From Anaerolineae bacterium (GTDB taxonomy: Bacteria > Chloroflexota > Anaerolineae > Anaerolineales > UBA4823): a stretch of DNA of 64,000 nucleotides. Of the stretch, positions 1 to 9,124 are shown piece after piece; position 1 is the stretch's first letter; every line of letters starts with the position of its first letter. The translations under genes were made by a program, and so were the position numbers. The stretch spans positions 295,963 to 359,962 of the forward strand of contig QOQU01000002.1 in NCBI GenBank assembly GCA_003327455.1. Reading direction: 5' to 3'. The notes beneath the pieces are model-generated. The model was not told the DNA's origin and did no database searches. It was given only the letters and a program-made list of their open reading frames with translations.

Positions 1-743
1 ATGAAAGAGCCGTTTGATACAACCTTCTTTAGACCCCTCACAATTTCTGCACTGGTGAGTTCCTCGCCCTCTAGATATTTTTCCAACAAGGCGTCTTCGC
101 CCTCTGCTGCTGCTTCTATCAATTCCATCCGCGCCGATTCAGCTTCTTCGAGAAATTCAGCGGGGATATCCTGAGCTTGATTTCCCGCCCCTGCGTAAGC
201 TTTCATCGTGATTAAGTCAATCACTCCCTGGAAATCGGCTTTTTCTCCCCATGGTAACTGAACCGGTATCAGGCGCGTATCGGAGATTTCGCGGACTGAC
301 TCTAAGGCTTTACGATAGTTTGCATTGTCGCGATTCATTTTGTTGATGACCACAAAGCGCGGCAGATGAAACTTGTCGCAATAACTCCAGGCGATCTCTG
401 TCCCAACTTCAGCCCCGGCCACCGAATCCACCAGGACGAGAACGCCATCGGCAACCCGCAGGGCAGAAATCATTTCACCGATGAAATCGTTGTATCCAGG
501 GGTATCGAGAAAATTCAATTTACAATTTTTGTATTCCACAGGAATAACTGCGGTTGAAAGAGAGATTCCGCGTCGAATCTCCTCTTCCTCGAAATCTGCC
601 ACTGTCGTGCCGTCTTCGATTTTTCCCAGGCGAGTTGTCGCCCCAGTTTGATGTAGAAATGCCTCCACCAACATAGTTTTTCCACTGCTACTGTGAGAGG
701 CAAGCGCAATATTCCGAATGCTTTCTGTTGAATATTCTTTCAT
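1..743 (-). CDS. fusA: Elongation factor G-like GTPase, 5' part (runs off window)
   Basis: N-terminal about 247 codons of a translational GTPase; the rest lies beyond base 1. Visible G-domain motifs: G1 AxHSSSGKT near residues 15-23, G3 DTPGYNDF, G4 NKMNRD. Canonical EF-G has DTPGHVDF and NKMDR, so the Tyr in G3 and Asn in G4 point to the EF-G2 or EF-G-like branch rather than the main translocase (family knowledge plus inference). An insertion-type region rich in Glu and Ala follows the G domain, as in EF-G. The ATG is preceded by AAGGATAAG about nine bases upstream, and a near-consensus promoter lies further up. Transcribed away from the methyltransferase gene. Sure of the translational GTPase family, less sure of the paralogue. 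Confidence 0.88.
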   Translation of the reverse strand, partial: MKEYSTESIRNIALASHSSSGKTMLVEAFLHQTGATTRLGKIEDGTTVADFEEEEIRRGISLSTAVIPVEYKNCKLNFLDTPGYNDFIGEMISALRVADGVLVLVDSVAGAEVGTEIAWSYCDKFHLPRFVVINKMNRDNANYRKALESVREISDTRLIPVQLPWGEKADFQGVIDLITMKAYAGAGNQAQDIPAEFLEEAESARMELIEAAAEGEDALLEKYLEGEELTSAEIVRGLKKVVSNGSF

Positions 744-782
744 AATTTCTTATCCTTTTTTACGAGTCTTGGTCAGCCCATC

Positions 783-811
783 ATTGTAAAAGATGTCTGA
801 AAGATTGTCAA
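783..811 (-). promoter_or_regulatory. Sigma-70-type promoter for the EF-G-like gene
   Basis: On the minus strand TTGACA (806-811), a 17-base spacer and TACAAT (783-788) form a near-perfect housekeeping promoter about 40 bases upstream of the EF-G-like start. A second TTGACA (832-837) lies just upstream but lacks a good partner. Confidence 0.7.
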
Positions 812-883
812 AGTATTTTTGCTAAATGAATTGTCAACCCTCCAATTTTATCGATTAAAATCGAGATTTGGTAGGATATTATC

Positions 884-1462
884 ATGAAATTATGGCGGCG
901 TTTCTTCTTTGAATGGATGTATTTTCGCTCTCCCCCCTGGGATAGCGGCATCGTTCCGCCTGAAGTGGTAGATTTTGTTACCCATCACCCACCTGGAAGA
1001 GCAATTGATTTAGGCTGTGGAACGGGAACAAACGCCATCTATCTCGCAAAACAGGGTTGGCAGGTAGTTGGTGTAGACTTTTCTCGCAAGGCCCTTTCCA
1101 TTGCCCGGCGCAAAAGCAGAGCATATGGTGTTAAGGTGGATTTTGTCCACGATGATGTAAGTGTGCTGAGCAAAGTTCAAGGTTCTTTTGATTTGGTATT
1201 GGACATCGGTTGCTTTCATAGCCTTTCTCCGGCTCAAAAATACCGCTACCTTAGACGAATAGGAGAAATCCTCGTTCCAGACGGATATTTTCTGCTATAT
1301 GGCTTTATCAACCGGCCGCCCAATACCACCTCGATCCAGCCAGAGGACATCCAGGCTATCCAGACTTCCCTGACAATGATCGACCAACAAATCGGAGAAG
1401 ACAAAGGAAGAGCTGCAGCCTGGTTTATACTGAAGAAAAAACCGATTTCTTTTAAAGATTGA
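884..1462 (+). CDS. Class I SAM-dependent methyltransferase
   Basis: A 192-residue protein with a Rossmann methyltransferase core: motif I AIDLGCGTGTNAIYLAKQG around residues 45-63, acidic end of beta-2 in VVGVDFS, then DFVHDDV and DLVLDIGCFHSL. Compact, with no extra substrate domain, so the substrate (small molecule or protein) cannot be read from sequence. Start ATG has a weak AGGAT site. The next gene begins nine bases after the stop, so the two are probably co-transcribed. Resembles the thiopurine/tellurite-resistance type small methyltransferases, but that is only a general likeness. Confidence 0.85.
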   Translation: MKLWRRFFFEWMYFRSPPWDSGIVPPEVVDFVTHHPPGRAIDLGCGTGTNAIYLAKQGWQVVGVDFSRKALSIARRKSRAYGVKVDFVHDDVSVLSKVQGSFDLVLDIGCFHSLSPAQKYRYLRRIGEILVPDGYFLLYGFINRPPNTTSIQPEDIQAIQTSLTMIDQQIGEDKGRAAAWFILKKKPISFKD

Positions 1463-1471
1463 TTCTTAGCC

Positions 1472-2383
1472 ATGAAAGTCATTTTTCTTTTCCTCGATGG
1501 GGTCGGTCTTGGCAACCCTGACCCTTCACAAAATCCATTCCTGATAGCAGATACACCATTCCTGGACTCTCTCCTCCGGGGTAAAAAATTATGTAAGGGA
1601 TTAAATTTTTATTGGGGGGATCTGGTTTCCATATTCGAACTCGATGCGTGTGTTGGCGTGGCAGGCATTCCACAGTCTGCTACCGGGCAAGCCATACTGC
1701 TAACCGGTCAAAACATTCCGCAACAATTGGGATACCACTACGGGCCGAAACCCAATCCCGAGATAGCCCGCTATCTAACCAATGGGAATCTGTTCCATGT
1801 TCTTCAGTCCCGAAGTTATCACACCTGCTATCTAAATGCCTTTCCTCCAACCTACTTCGAGAATATTGCTTCGCGCAGAAGGCTTTACTCAGCCATACCG
1901 CTGGCAGTCACTTCAGCAGGAATAAAGCTGCGCAGCCTGGATGATCTGATCGCCGGCGATGCCCTTTCCGCAGATTTTACCGCTGAAGGCTGGCGCACTC
2001 GCCTGGGTTTCGAAAACGTTCCCACTCTCTCCCTGGAACAAGCCGCCAAAAGGATCGCCGAAATTGCATCCCAATACGATTTGACCTTCTTTGAGTATTG
2101 GCTGAGCGATTATGCAGGTCATCATCAAAATATGGGAGAGGCGATTCAGATTGTGGAAACTATCGATCGGGTACTGGAGAGCTTGATAAACTACTGGGAC
2201 TTGTCACAGGGGATGATCTGGATGACATCTGATCACGGAAACATCGAGGATTTAAGTCATCGCCGTCATACATTAAACCCTGTTCCGCTCCTCATTTTTG
2301 GTTCTCCAGGGTTGCGTAAAGAATTTCCTGTCTTTCGCTCTCTGCTGGACATTTATCCAGCCCTTCTAAAACTTTTCCCCTAA
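1472..2383 (+). CDS. Alkaline-phosphatase-superfamily metalloenzyme, phosphoglycerate-mutase-like
   Basis: A 303-residue metalloenzyme of the fold shared by alkaline phosphatase, phosphopentomutase and cofactor-independent phosphoglycerate mutase. Visible metal-site elements: N-terminal FLFLDGVGLG, nucleophile region PQSATGQAILLTGQN (Ser/Thr), DYAGHHQNM, and C-terminal TSDHGNIED. It is far shorter than iPGM (about 510 residues) because the inserted phosphotransferase domain is missing, so it is more likely a hydrolase or nucleotide/sugar-phosphate enzyme than glycolytic iPGM. A separate gpmA-like gene at 23.2 kb supports this. Probably co-transcribed with the methyltransferase upstream. Exact substrate unknown. 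Confidence 0.75.
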   Translation: MKVIFLFLDGVGLGNPDPSQNPFLIADTPFLDSLLRGKKLCKGLNFYWGDLVSIFELDACVGVAGIPQSATGQAILLTGQNIPQQLGYHYGPKPNPEIARYLTNGNLFHVLQSRSYHTCYLNAFPPTYFENIASRRRLYSAIPLAVTSAGIKLRSLDDLIAGDALSADFTAEGWRTRLGFENVPTLSLEQAAKRIAEIASQYDLTFFEYWLSDYAGHHQNMGEAIQIVETIDRVLESLINYWDLSQGMIWMTSDHGNIEDLSHRRHTLNPVPLLIFGSPGLRKEFPVFRSLLDIYPALLKLFP

Positions 2384-2424
2384 AGACAGGGTAATCCCCT
2401 CTTCGCTCGGGATCTGGAAGGAAA

Positions 2425-2457
2425 GAAAGGTAGATAAGGTTATCTACCTTTCTTTTC
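2425..2457 (+). terminator. Rho-independent terminator, usable in both directions
   Basis: A 13-base inverted repeat (2425-2437 with 2440-2452) is followed by TTTTC on the plus strand; the complement also ends in a T-rich stretch. It sits between two convergent genes and can serve both. Confidence 0.7.
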
Positions 2458-2574
2458 ACTTGAACGTTGATACTTCCTGATAGTTTTACAACTAACAATG
2501 ATGACGACTGACCGGATACTTTGGAACGCTTATATCGTTCATCCTGAACGAACGTTAATACCCCTAACGCCGAT

Positions 2575-4260
2575 CTATGCCACTTTTTCCTTATGCTCGC
2601 GTACCAATTCACGGCGCAAAATCTTCCCGACCGTCGTCTTGGGCAACTCAGCCCGGAACTCAATCTGGGTAGGAACTTTATACTTTGCAAGTCTTTCTTT
2701 GCACCAATCCAGAATCTCCTGTTCCGTTAGAGTCTCTCCGGGCTTGGGGACTATCCAGGCTTTTACAGTTTCCCCTCGATATGGATCTGGAACACCCGCC
2801 ACGCCTACCTCCAGTACCTTCGGGTGACCCATGATTACTTCTTCGACTTCGCGCGGCCAGACTTGATAACCGCCAGGTTTGATCAATTCCTTCTTTCTAT
2901 CTACGATATAGAAGTAACCTTCTTCATCCATACGGGCAATATCGCCGGTATAAAGCCACCCATTTCTCAGGGTGTTTTCGGTTTCCGTTGGCATATTATG
3001 ATAACCTTTGAAAACCTGTGGACCTTTGATAACCAATTCTCCGACTTCACCAGGCGGTAATTCGGTGACTTCATCATCTAAGCTGATAATCTTACAGTCC
3101 ACATCGGGAAGTGGCAAGCCAATCGAACCAATCGGGCTATCGGTAGCATAGAGAGGGTTACAGTGAGTGGCAGTAGGTGCTTCGGACAGCCCATATCCCT
3201 CGACAAGTTTACCTCCAGTAAGTTGCTCGAACTTTACTTTTGTCTCCCGCATCAAGGGTGCTGAACCCGAAATACACGCTTTGATCGTACTGAGCTTGTA
3301 TTTACCGGCAATCACATCGGGGTGATTGTTGATAGCGTTATACATGGTCGGTACACCGGGATAAATCGTCGCTTTATATTTCTGAATACTATCCAAAACG
3401 TCTTTTAGGTCACGCGGATTTGGAATCATGACCATTGATGCCGCCGCCTTGATCGCAAAACACATTCCTGCCACCATGCCATAGACATGAAACAACGGAA
3501 TGGCCATCAAAACAACCTCTTTACCCTCTTCAATATCTGGCATCCAACTATGAATCTGCAAGGAATTGGCAACTAGGTTACGATGAAGGGCAATTGCTCC
3601 TTTCGATATCCCGGTGGTACCGCCACTATATTGAAAAAGTGCCACATCATCGGCGTTAATTTCGATCTTTGGTCGCGAAGATGGAGGATATTTGGCTAAC
3701 AAATCCTGAAACCAGTAATCCCCATCCTGAATTTGGACGCGAAAACCGCCTTTCTTTTCCTTCGCCAGGGTGAACAGCAAACGGAGGACCGGCGGCAAAG
3801 TTTCCTTGAGATTGGTAACGATTACTTTCTTAATCGGCGTGTTTGGTTGCACTTTTTTTATTGTGTTATAGAAGTTACTCATCACAATCATAATCTCAAT
3901 GCCGGCATCCTTGACCTGATGCTCTATCTCACGCGGCGTATACAAAGGATTGGTCGCCACCACTACGCCCCCAGCTTTGAGGATTCCAAAGTAAGCTATA
4001 ACAAATTGCGGTGTATTGGGCATGAAAATCCCCACCCTGTCTCCCTTCTTTACCCCAAGATCGGCCAGGGCACCCGCCAGTCGATCCGTTAATTCACTCA
4101 TCTCTTTGTAGGTGATGACTGCTCCCTTGAAGATTGTACATGGAGCATCCGGATACTTCCTCGCAGATTCTTCAAGCAACTCGAACAATGGGATCTCTGG
4201 ATAGTCAATGTGGAAAGGAACTCCCTTATCGTAATGCTTAAACCACGGACGGTCAAACAT
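2575..4260 (-). CDS. fadD: Long-chain acyl-CoA synthetase
   Basis: A 561-residue AMP-forming ligase that activates fatty acids to acyl-CoA through an acyl-adenylate. Visible: P-loop YSGGTTGISKGA (about residue 220), the A5-type motif EGYGLSEA, YTGDIARMDEEGYF and DRKKELIKPGGYQVWP of the hinge, and C-terminal PKTTVGKILRREL with the catalytic lysine. I start at the second methionine (MFDRPWF), because AAAGGAGGAGG lies just upstream, rather than at an earlier in-frame start twelve codons up. Monocistronic, with its own promoter and a terminator facing the convergent gene. Very typical of LC-FACS. Confidence 0.92.
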   Translation of the reverse strand: MFDRPWFKHYDKGVPFHIDYPEIPLFELLEESARKYPDAPCTIFKGAVITYKEMSELTDRLAGALADLGVKKGDRVGIFMPNTPQFVIAYFGILKAGGVVVATNPLYTPREIEHQVKDAGIEIMIVMSNFYNTIKKVQPNTPIKKVIVTNLKETLPPVLRLLFTLAKEKKGGFRVQIQDGDYWFQDLLAKYPPSSRPKIEINADDVALFQYSGGTTGISKGAIALHRNLVANSLQIHSWMPDIEEGKEVVLMAIPLFHVYGMVAGMCFAIKAAASMVMIPNPRDLKDVLDSIQKYKATIYPGVPTMYNAINNHPDVIAGKYKLSTIKACISGSAPLMRETKVKFEQLTGGKLVEGYGLSEAPTATHCNPLYATDSPIGSIGLPLPDVDCKIISLDDEVTELPPGEVGELVIKGPQVFKGYHNMPTETENTLRNGWLYTGDIARMDEEGYFYIVDRKKELIKPGGYQVWPREVEEVIMGHPKVLEVGVAGVPDPYRGETVKAWIVPKPGETLTEQEILDWCKERLAKYKVPTQIEFRAELPKTTVGKILRRELVREHKEKVA

Positions 4261-4311
4261 AGCCTCCTCCTTTTGGCGTATCAAATGAACAAACAAACCT
4301 CACCTGATTTA

Positions 4312-4339
4312 AGTATAGAGTAAAACTCGCAAAAGTCAA
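4312..4339 (-). promoter_or_regulatory. Promoter for fadD
   Basis: On the minus strand TTGACT (4334-4339), 16-base spacer, TATACT (4312-4317), about 50 bases before the fadD start; no other gene lies between. Confidence 0.65.
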
Positions 4340-4355
4340 ACGATTTACACCATTT

Positions 4356-5423
4356 TTATGGCAACATTCTGTAGCGTCGCATGGCTGTAGTTAGTATCAG
4401 ATTAACCACTTCGGTATGGCTGATCCCCAGGGCTGCTGCTTCAATGACTAAATCAGAGACCCCTGGAGATAAGCCGGGTAAGGGATTGATCTCTAAAATA
4501 TAAGGTTTCCAGTTATCATTCTGATCTAAGCGAAAATCAACTCTCGCAACATCTAATGCCCCTGTTACCCGAAAAACAGCCGCCGTGTACCAGTTTAATT
4601 CTTGGATCGTCTCTTCATCAAGTGGAGCAGGACAAATGTAATTCAACTGGTCAGCCAGATCGACTTTTAGCCGATTACTATAGACGACATCACTGTTTTG
4701 GAATGGGGTAAGATCCACTTCCAAAGGTGGTAAAAACATCAAACCGGCTTGAATGCGCGGTGACTCTTCGTCTTCAGGCAGCCGTCGCGCTGCTGGAGGT
4801 TTCAGATTCCCAATGACACCAACGGTGACTTCTCTCCCCTCGATGTACCTTTCAACAAGTGCTGGCTGTTGATACCTGACAAGAATCTCCTGAATCTGTT
4901 GTCTTAACTCGCTGGAGTTTGACACAATCGATTTTTGTGAGACTCCGATTCCTGTGCCCTCCCGACTCGGTTTTACAAATAATGGGAATTGCAGATCCGG
5001 GCTGATTGGTTCATCAGGGTCTTCAAATACTTGAAAAGGTGGCGTAGGTAAATCATGATAGGTCAAGACTCGCTTGGTCATCGGTTTATCCAACGTAAGC
5101 GCCAGGGTAAGCACCTTCGAGCCTGTATAAGGTATCCGAAGCATTTCAAGAATCGCCGGCACTTGAGCCTCACGCGCATCCCCAAAATGACCTTCACAGA
5201 TGTTGAAACACAAATCGGGTTTGTACTTTCTGATCGTGTCGATAAGCGTAATATCTCCTTCCAGAAATTCGCATTCATGACCGCTGACCCGAATCGCTTC
5301 AACAATTGCATAGACCGTTTTCTCTGAGTCCAGGTCATCCCACTGATCCACTGGCATTCCTGGAAGCTTAGGAGCGTTTTTCTTTAAGTTGGCTAAAACC
5401 GCAATCCGTTTTTTATTGCCCAT
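4356..5423 (-). CDS. D-alanine--D-alanine ligase-like ATP-grasp enzyme
   Basis: A 355-residue ATP-grasp protein. Visible: an N-terminal pre-ATP-grasp domain with KYKPDLCFNICEGHFGDARE, then TLDKPMTKRVL, PLFVKPSREGTGIGVSQKS (ATP lysine and glycine-rich loop), VERYIEGREVTVGVIG, DVARVDFRLD and the metal-binding EINPLPGLSPGVSD. The classical Ddl equivalents are present, but the divergent N-terminal half leaves open whether it makes D-Ala-D-Ala or another peptide bond. AGAGGT lies six bases before the ATG. It is the last gene of the minus-strand operon that begins with the glycosyltransferase, 21 bases after the coiled-coil gene, which suggests an envelope role. Confidence 0.82.
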   Translation of the reverse strand: MGNKKRIAVLANLKKNAPKLPGMPVDQWDDLDSEKTVYAIVEAIRVSGHECEFLEGDITLIDTIRKYKPDLCFNICEGHFGDAREAQVPAILEMLRIPYTGSKVLTLALTLDKPMTKRVLTYHDLPTPPFQVFEDPDEPISPDLQFPLFVKPSREGTGIGVSQKSIVSNSSELRQQIQEILVRYQQPALVERYIEGREVTVGVIGNLKPPAARRLPEDEESPRIQAGLMFLPPLEVDLTPFQNSDVVYSNRLKVDLADQLNYICPAPLDEETIQELNWYTAAVFRVTGALDVARVDFRLDQNDNWKPYILEINPLPGLSPGVSDLVIEAAALGISHTEVVNLILTTAMRRYRMLP

Positions 5424-5444
5424 CGAATACCTCTTATGTCCAGG

Positions 5445-8171
5445 TTAGATTTTCCGAATAACTTGTCCGTTAATGTCCATCATTTCTTGTTGCCCGTCTT
5501 CGTTCACAAATACAATCCTGGCATTTGCCAGGTGACGAGAGAGTTCAATCAATCTTCGCAGTACCACATCATAATCCACCGACGGAGGACGCCGACTGGC
5601 ATTGCTTAACCAGTATTGACGCAGCGACGCGAGTTCCTGAGTAGCTTTTTGACGTAAATCCTGAATTTGACCAGCAATTTCAGGCACTTGACCATAGCGG
5701 CGTTGCTGGATCTCCCATAAACGGTCAAGACGTCGAATGTCCGCCTCAAGGCGCTCGATGCGTGCCTGCTCTTGAATAGCCCATTGCTCGTATTGAAGAA
5801 GCTTTTCCAGCAAACCCCGATAACCACTCACCGTGTCGCTCAACATCCTCACAAACTGAATCACCGATATAGGTTGGCTTTGGAGTTGATGCCACTTCTC
5901 TTCCAATTGAGCCATCTCATTCCGCTCGACGGTCAATAACAAGGAATTCGGTGGCCATTTGCGTTGCATCGGAATCAATTTTTCTATTTCCCCATATTTT
6001 GCCTGAGCAGTTCGGCGAAGTGTTTCAAATTCCTGGTATAACGAAAGCAATGGGGATTCAACCTGTTCGGTTAACTGCTTGCTAACCGCATAACCTTCCT
6101 GCCAGGTATCGAAGATCATTTTCATTGCTCCAACCAGTTGATCCATAGGAATATTTAACCGCGCCGTTCGCCGAAAATTAAAAATTTCATTTTTCCTGCT
6201 CAATAACTCTTTTGCCCGATGAATGAGAGGGTCTTCAAGCGTTGCAATTTGATCCAGGCGGTCAACTCTTTTTTCCAGGTCGTTTAGCAGTTTCAGGCAA
6301 TCATTTTCGACGATTGCCATCCAACGATTTGCAGCCTGTTCGACATCGTAGATTAATTGTTGCAGTCTGCTCTGTTTGCGAGCCAGGGTATCCTTTTCGC
6401 GCTGACGGAAAGATGTCTCACAGAGATCGAAGCGGTGATCTAATTGAACAATCTCTTTCTCTGCTTTCTCAGCTAATAAGGGTTGACTTAAAACAAACAG
6501 GGTAATTTGGGCAAATTGGTTTCGGGCCGTTTTCAGTAATGCCAGGCTATTCTTTTCGCGGGTTACCAAATTACGAAAGACCTGTTCGATAACATTCATC
6601 TGTTCCCGAAACGAAACGCTTTGGCGATAAAACCCGTCGACAACATGAAATATATCCTCTATGGAGCTTTCTAAAATCGTCTGCTTCGATAATTTCTCGT
6701 TTAGTAACCGAAAATTCATCTCGAGTTCTTGTAGTTTTTTTTCAAAACTCAGCACTCCTTCTCGGTTTGGCCAGTTGCGCGAATCGTAAGGGCGAATGGC
6801 GTCAGCCAGGTTTTTAGCTGACTCAATCCACTGGTTAGCGTTTTTTATTTCAGGACTATCGATCATCTTTTCGCAGGCGTGATGTCTTGCTGCAACGTCT
6901 GCTGTTTGCTTATCAACTTCCAGAAGGTCGTTGTACAGCCTGGAGGCTTGCTCAACCAGTCGCTCCAGAACTTGTGGTAGATAAGGCTTATCGGCTGACT
7001 GGAGAGCCTGATAGGTTTCATTCAAATTCTGGAAGCGTTGACCACGAACATCCCATTCGATCTTCAGGGCAACCTGGGCAAGCGTATCGAAACGTTGTTG
7101 AATCCGCCCGACCATTTCATTATTCAAGCGCATGAACCGTTGGAATTGAAAAAGGCGCTGACGACTATGGCGTAAGAATTGTTGTGCAGATTGAATAGCA
7201 TAGATTAAGTGGCTGATCTCATCTGCCAGTTGGTTAATCTCCTCAACGGTCAGACTCTTTCTTCGTCCTTCTAACGCCTGCAACTGTGTTTTCCACTCAT
7301 TGCCTCTTGACCTCTCTGTGGTCAATTCGAGTTCGTCAGGCATTGAAGAGAGAGATTGAACCAGCCGATCGTGTTCTTTCCAGGCAAGTTCAATTTGCTT
7401 CCCCAGGGCCAAAAACTGGTTTTTCCATTGCTCTGTCTGTTGGATCGTCGCTAAAATCGTTGGCAAACCTGTTTGTACGATTTGATATACATCTCGCACA
7501 TCTTCCTGGCTTGCCTCAGTGACCAGTTTTTCGTAAGGATCGGTAAGGAAATAAAGCGGTATTTGTTTTACAGCTTCCTCAGTTTCCCGATACCGATTGA
7601 CCTGTGCCGTATAGGTTTCTCCATAAAACCCAAAAGCAGCTAACTCGCTCAACAACGCTTTTGCCTGCTGAAGATATTCCATCAACTCCCGTGATTGCAA
7701 AGCAATTGACCAGGGAAATTCTCTGATCTGATCAAAACGGGCTTGCACTTGTTCAATTTGGGATACCATTGCCCGATTCTTTGCCACATCTTCGATGCAA
7801 TTCCGTCGCTGCTTCTGGAGAGCAATGAGATTCCAACGGTAACGGCTTTCCCACCATGGCGAAGCATCCAATCGAGCCAGCCATTCTCGATATTGAATGT
7901 ATTTTTCTAAATTATCTTTGATATCAGCCCGAATCCTTTCTAAGTAGCCATCAATATCCACCAAACTGGTTACAAATGGCTCTTCTTTATAGGAGTCAAA
8001 CGTTCGGCGCAGGGATAACAGTTGTTGATTTTTCTGCTCCAACTCACGTAATTTCTCCCCCAAAACCTTACATTCATTTTTCAATTTTTTCTGCCATAAA
8101 AAACACAGGGTTAAATAGACCGTAAAAGCCAGGAGGATGATTACAAGAATACCCACGACAACAACGCTCAT
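5445..8171 (-). CDS. Large membrane-anchored coiled-coil protein, unknown function
   Basis: I do not recognise the family. The 908-residue product has one hydrophobic helix at about residues 2-26 with a small cytoplasmic-style charged edge, then nearly 880 residues rich in Gln, Glu, Leu and Arg in heptad-like runs, with recurring Trp residues such as PWWESRYRWN. No Walker motif is visible, so it is not an SMC ATPase. The layout, one N-terminal anchor followed by a long helical rod, recalls EzrA-type division regulators, but this is only architectural. Start chosen at the ATG that overlaps the miaA stop as ATGA; an in-frame start twelve codons earlier would lie inside miaA. Translationally coupled to miaA and followed by the Ddl-like gene. 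Confidence 0.75.
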   Translation of the reverse strand: MSVVVVGILVIILLAFTVYLTLCFLWQKKLKNECKVLGEKLRELEQKNQQLLSLRRTFDSYKEEPFVTSLVDIDGYLERIRADIKDNLEKYIQYREWLARLDASPWWESRYRWNLIALQKQRRNCIEDVAKNRAMVSQIEQVQARFDQIREFPWSIALQSRELMEYLQQAKALLSELAAFGFYGETYTAQVNRYRETEEAVKQIPLYFLTDPYEKLVTEASQEDVRDVYQIVQTGLPTILATIQQTEQWKNQFLALGKQIELAWKEHDRLVQSLSSMPDELELTTERSRGNEWKTQLQALEGRRKSLTVEEINQLADEISHLIYAIQSAQQFLRHSRQRLFQFQRFMRLNNEMVGRIQQRFDTLAQVALKIEWDVRGQRFQNLNETYQALQSADKPYLPQVLERLVEQASRLYNDLLEVDKQTADVAARHHACEKMIDSPEIKNANQWIESAKNLADAIRPYDSRNWPNREGVLSFEKKLQELEMNFRLLNEKLSKQTILESSIEDIFHVVDGFYRQSVSFREQMNVIEQVFRNLVTREKNSLALLKTARNQFAQITLFVLSQPLLAEKAEKEIVQLDHRFDLCETSFRQREKDTLARKQSRLQQLIYDVEQAANRWMAIVENDCLKLLNDLEKRVDRLDQIATLEDPLIHRAKELLSRKNEIFNFRRTARLNIPMDQLVGAMKMIFDTWQEGYAVSKQLTEQVESPLLSLYQEFETLRRTAQAKYGEIEKLIPMQRKWPPNSLLLTVERNEMAQLEEKWHQLQSQPISVIQFVRMLSDTVSGYRGLLEKLLQYEQWAIQEQARIERLEADIRRLDRLWEIQQRRYGQVPEIAGQIQDLRQKATQELASLRQYWLSNASRRPPSVDYDVVLRRLIELSRHLANARIVFVNEDGQQEMMDINGQVIRKI

Positions 8172-9124
8172 TGCATCTCCACCTGCGCCTGGAGGTGAGC
8201 TAACCACTGCTGGACTGCTAACAAAATCTCCGACACAACCGATTCGGAGACCTGAAACCAGTGAATTCGAGGGTCATCGGCACGAAACCAATTGGCTTGA
8301 CGTCGGATCAGTGTTCGTGTGCGGCGCTTAATTTCAACCACGACCTCGTCCAGAGTGCGTAATCCCTGAAGATAAGCAGCGATCTCCCGATAGCCGATTG
8401 CGCTGAATGATGGCAGATCAGGATTGTATCCTTTGTCTAAGAGAGACTTTACTTCTTCAATCCAACCTTCTTCAAACATGCGTTGAATTCGCTGATCACA
8501 TCTTTTGTATAATACTTCCCTCGATAAGGTTAGTCCGATGACAAAAGCCGGATAGGAGAGCGGATTTCCTTTCCGCTGTCGGGAGAACGGAATACCGCTG
8601 GAATAAATCACTTCGAATGCTCTTACCATCCGTCGCACATTGCGCGGATCAATCTTTATTGCTGCCTCGGGGTCAAGCAAAGATAAATAACGATTTCTGT
8701 CCTGCGGCTCAAGTTCAGTCAGCCAGCGTTCGAGTATAGTTCTCAACCTGGGATTGGGAGTTACGGGAGGTGGTTGCCAACCCTCCAGGATAGCTCGATA
8801 ATATTGACCGGTACCACCAACAAATATCGGTAATTTTCTTCTGTTGTATATCTCTTCAAGAGCTTCAGCAACTTTTTTCTGGAAGAGAACCAAACTCCAG
8901 TCCTCATCAGGGTCAGCGACGTCCACCAGATGATGGCGCACTGTTTCTCTCATCTGTAAACTCGGTTTGGCAGTGCCGATATCCATTCCACGGTACAGGT
9001 AACGAGAGTCGATCGACACAATCTCACCATCCAGAGCCTTTGCCAGGTGATAAGCACACTCGGTTTTTCCCACACCAGTTGGACCGACAATGATAACCAG
9101 TTTACGAACGGAATCAGTTGCCAT
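8168..9124 (-). CDS. miaA: tRNA dimethylallyltransferase
   Basis: A 318-residue enzyme that adds a dimethylallyl group to N6 of A37 in tRNAs reading UNN codons. Visible: P-loop GPTGVGKTECAYHLA (residues 13-27), DSRYLYRGMDIGTAKPS with the substrate-recognition Asp and Thr, FVGGTGQYYRAILEGW, and the C-terminal SAIGYREIAAYLQG plus KRRTRTLIRRQANWFR segment. Length is normal. It overlaps yraN at its start (TAATG) and the coiled-coil gene at its stop (ATGA), so the block is translationally coupled. Confidence 0.95.
   Translation of the reverse strand: MATDSVRKLVIIVGPTGVGKTECAYHLAKALDGEIVSIDSRYLYRGMDIGTAKPSLQMRETVRHHLVDVADPDEDWSLVLFQKKVAEALEEIYNRRKLPIFVGGTGQYYRAILEGWQPPPVTPNPRLRTILERWLTELEPQDRNRYLSLLDPEAAIKIDPRNVRRMVRAFEVIYSSGIPFSRQRKGNPLSYPAFVIGLTLSREVLYKRCDQRIQRMFEEGWIEEVKSLLDKGYNPDLPSFSAIGYREIAAYLQGLRTLDEVVVEIKRRTRTLIRRQANWFRADDPRIHWFQVSESVVSEILLAVQQWLAHLQAQVEMQ

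Noticed and set aside
1472-2383. Glycolytic cofactor-independent phosphoglycerate mutase
   Set aside because: About 200 residues too short, and gpmA is present elsewhere in the window.
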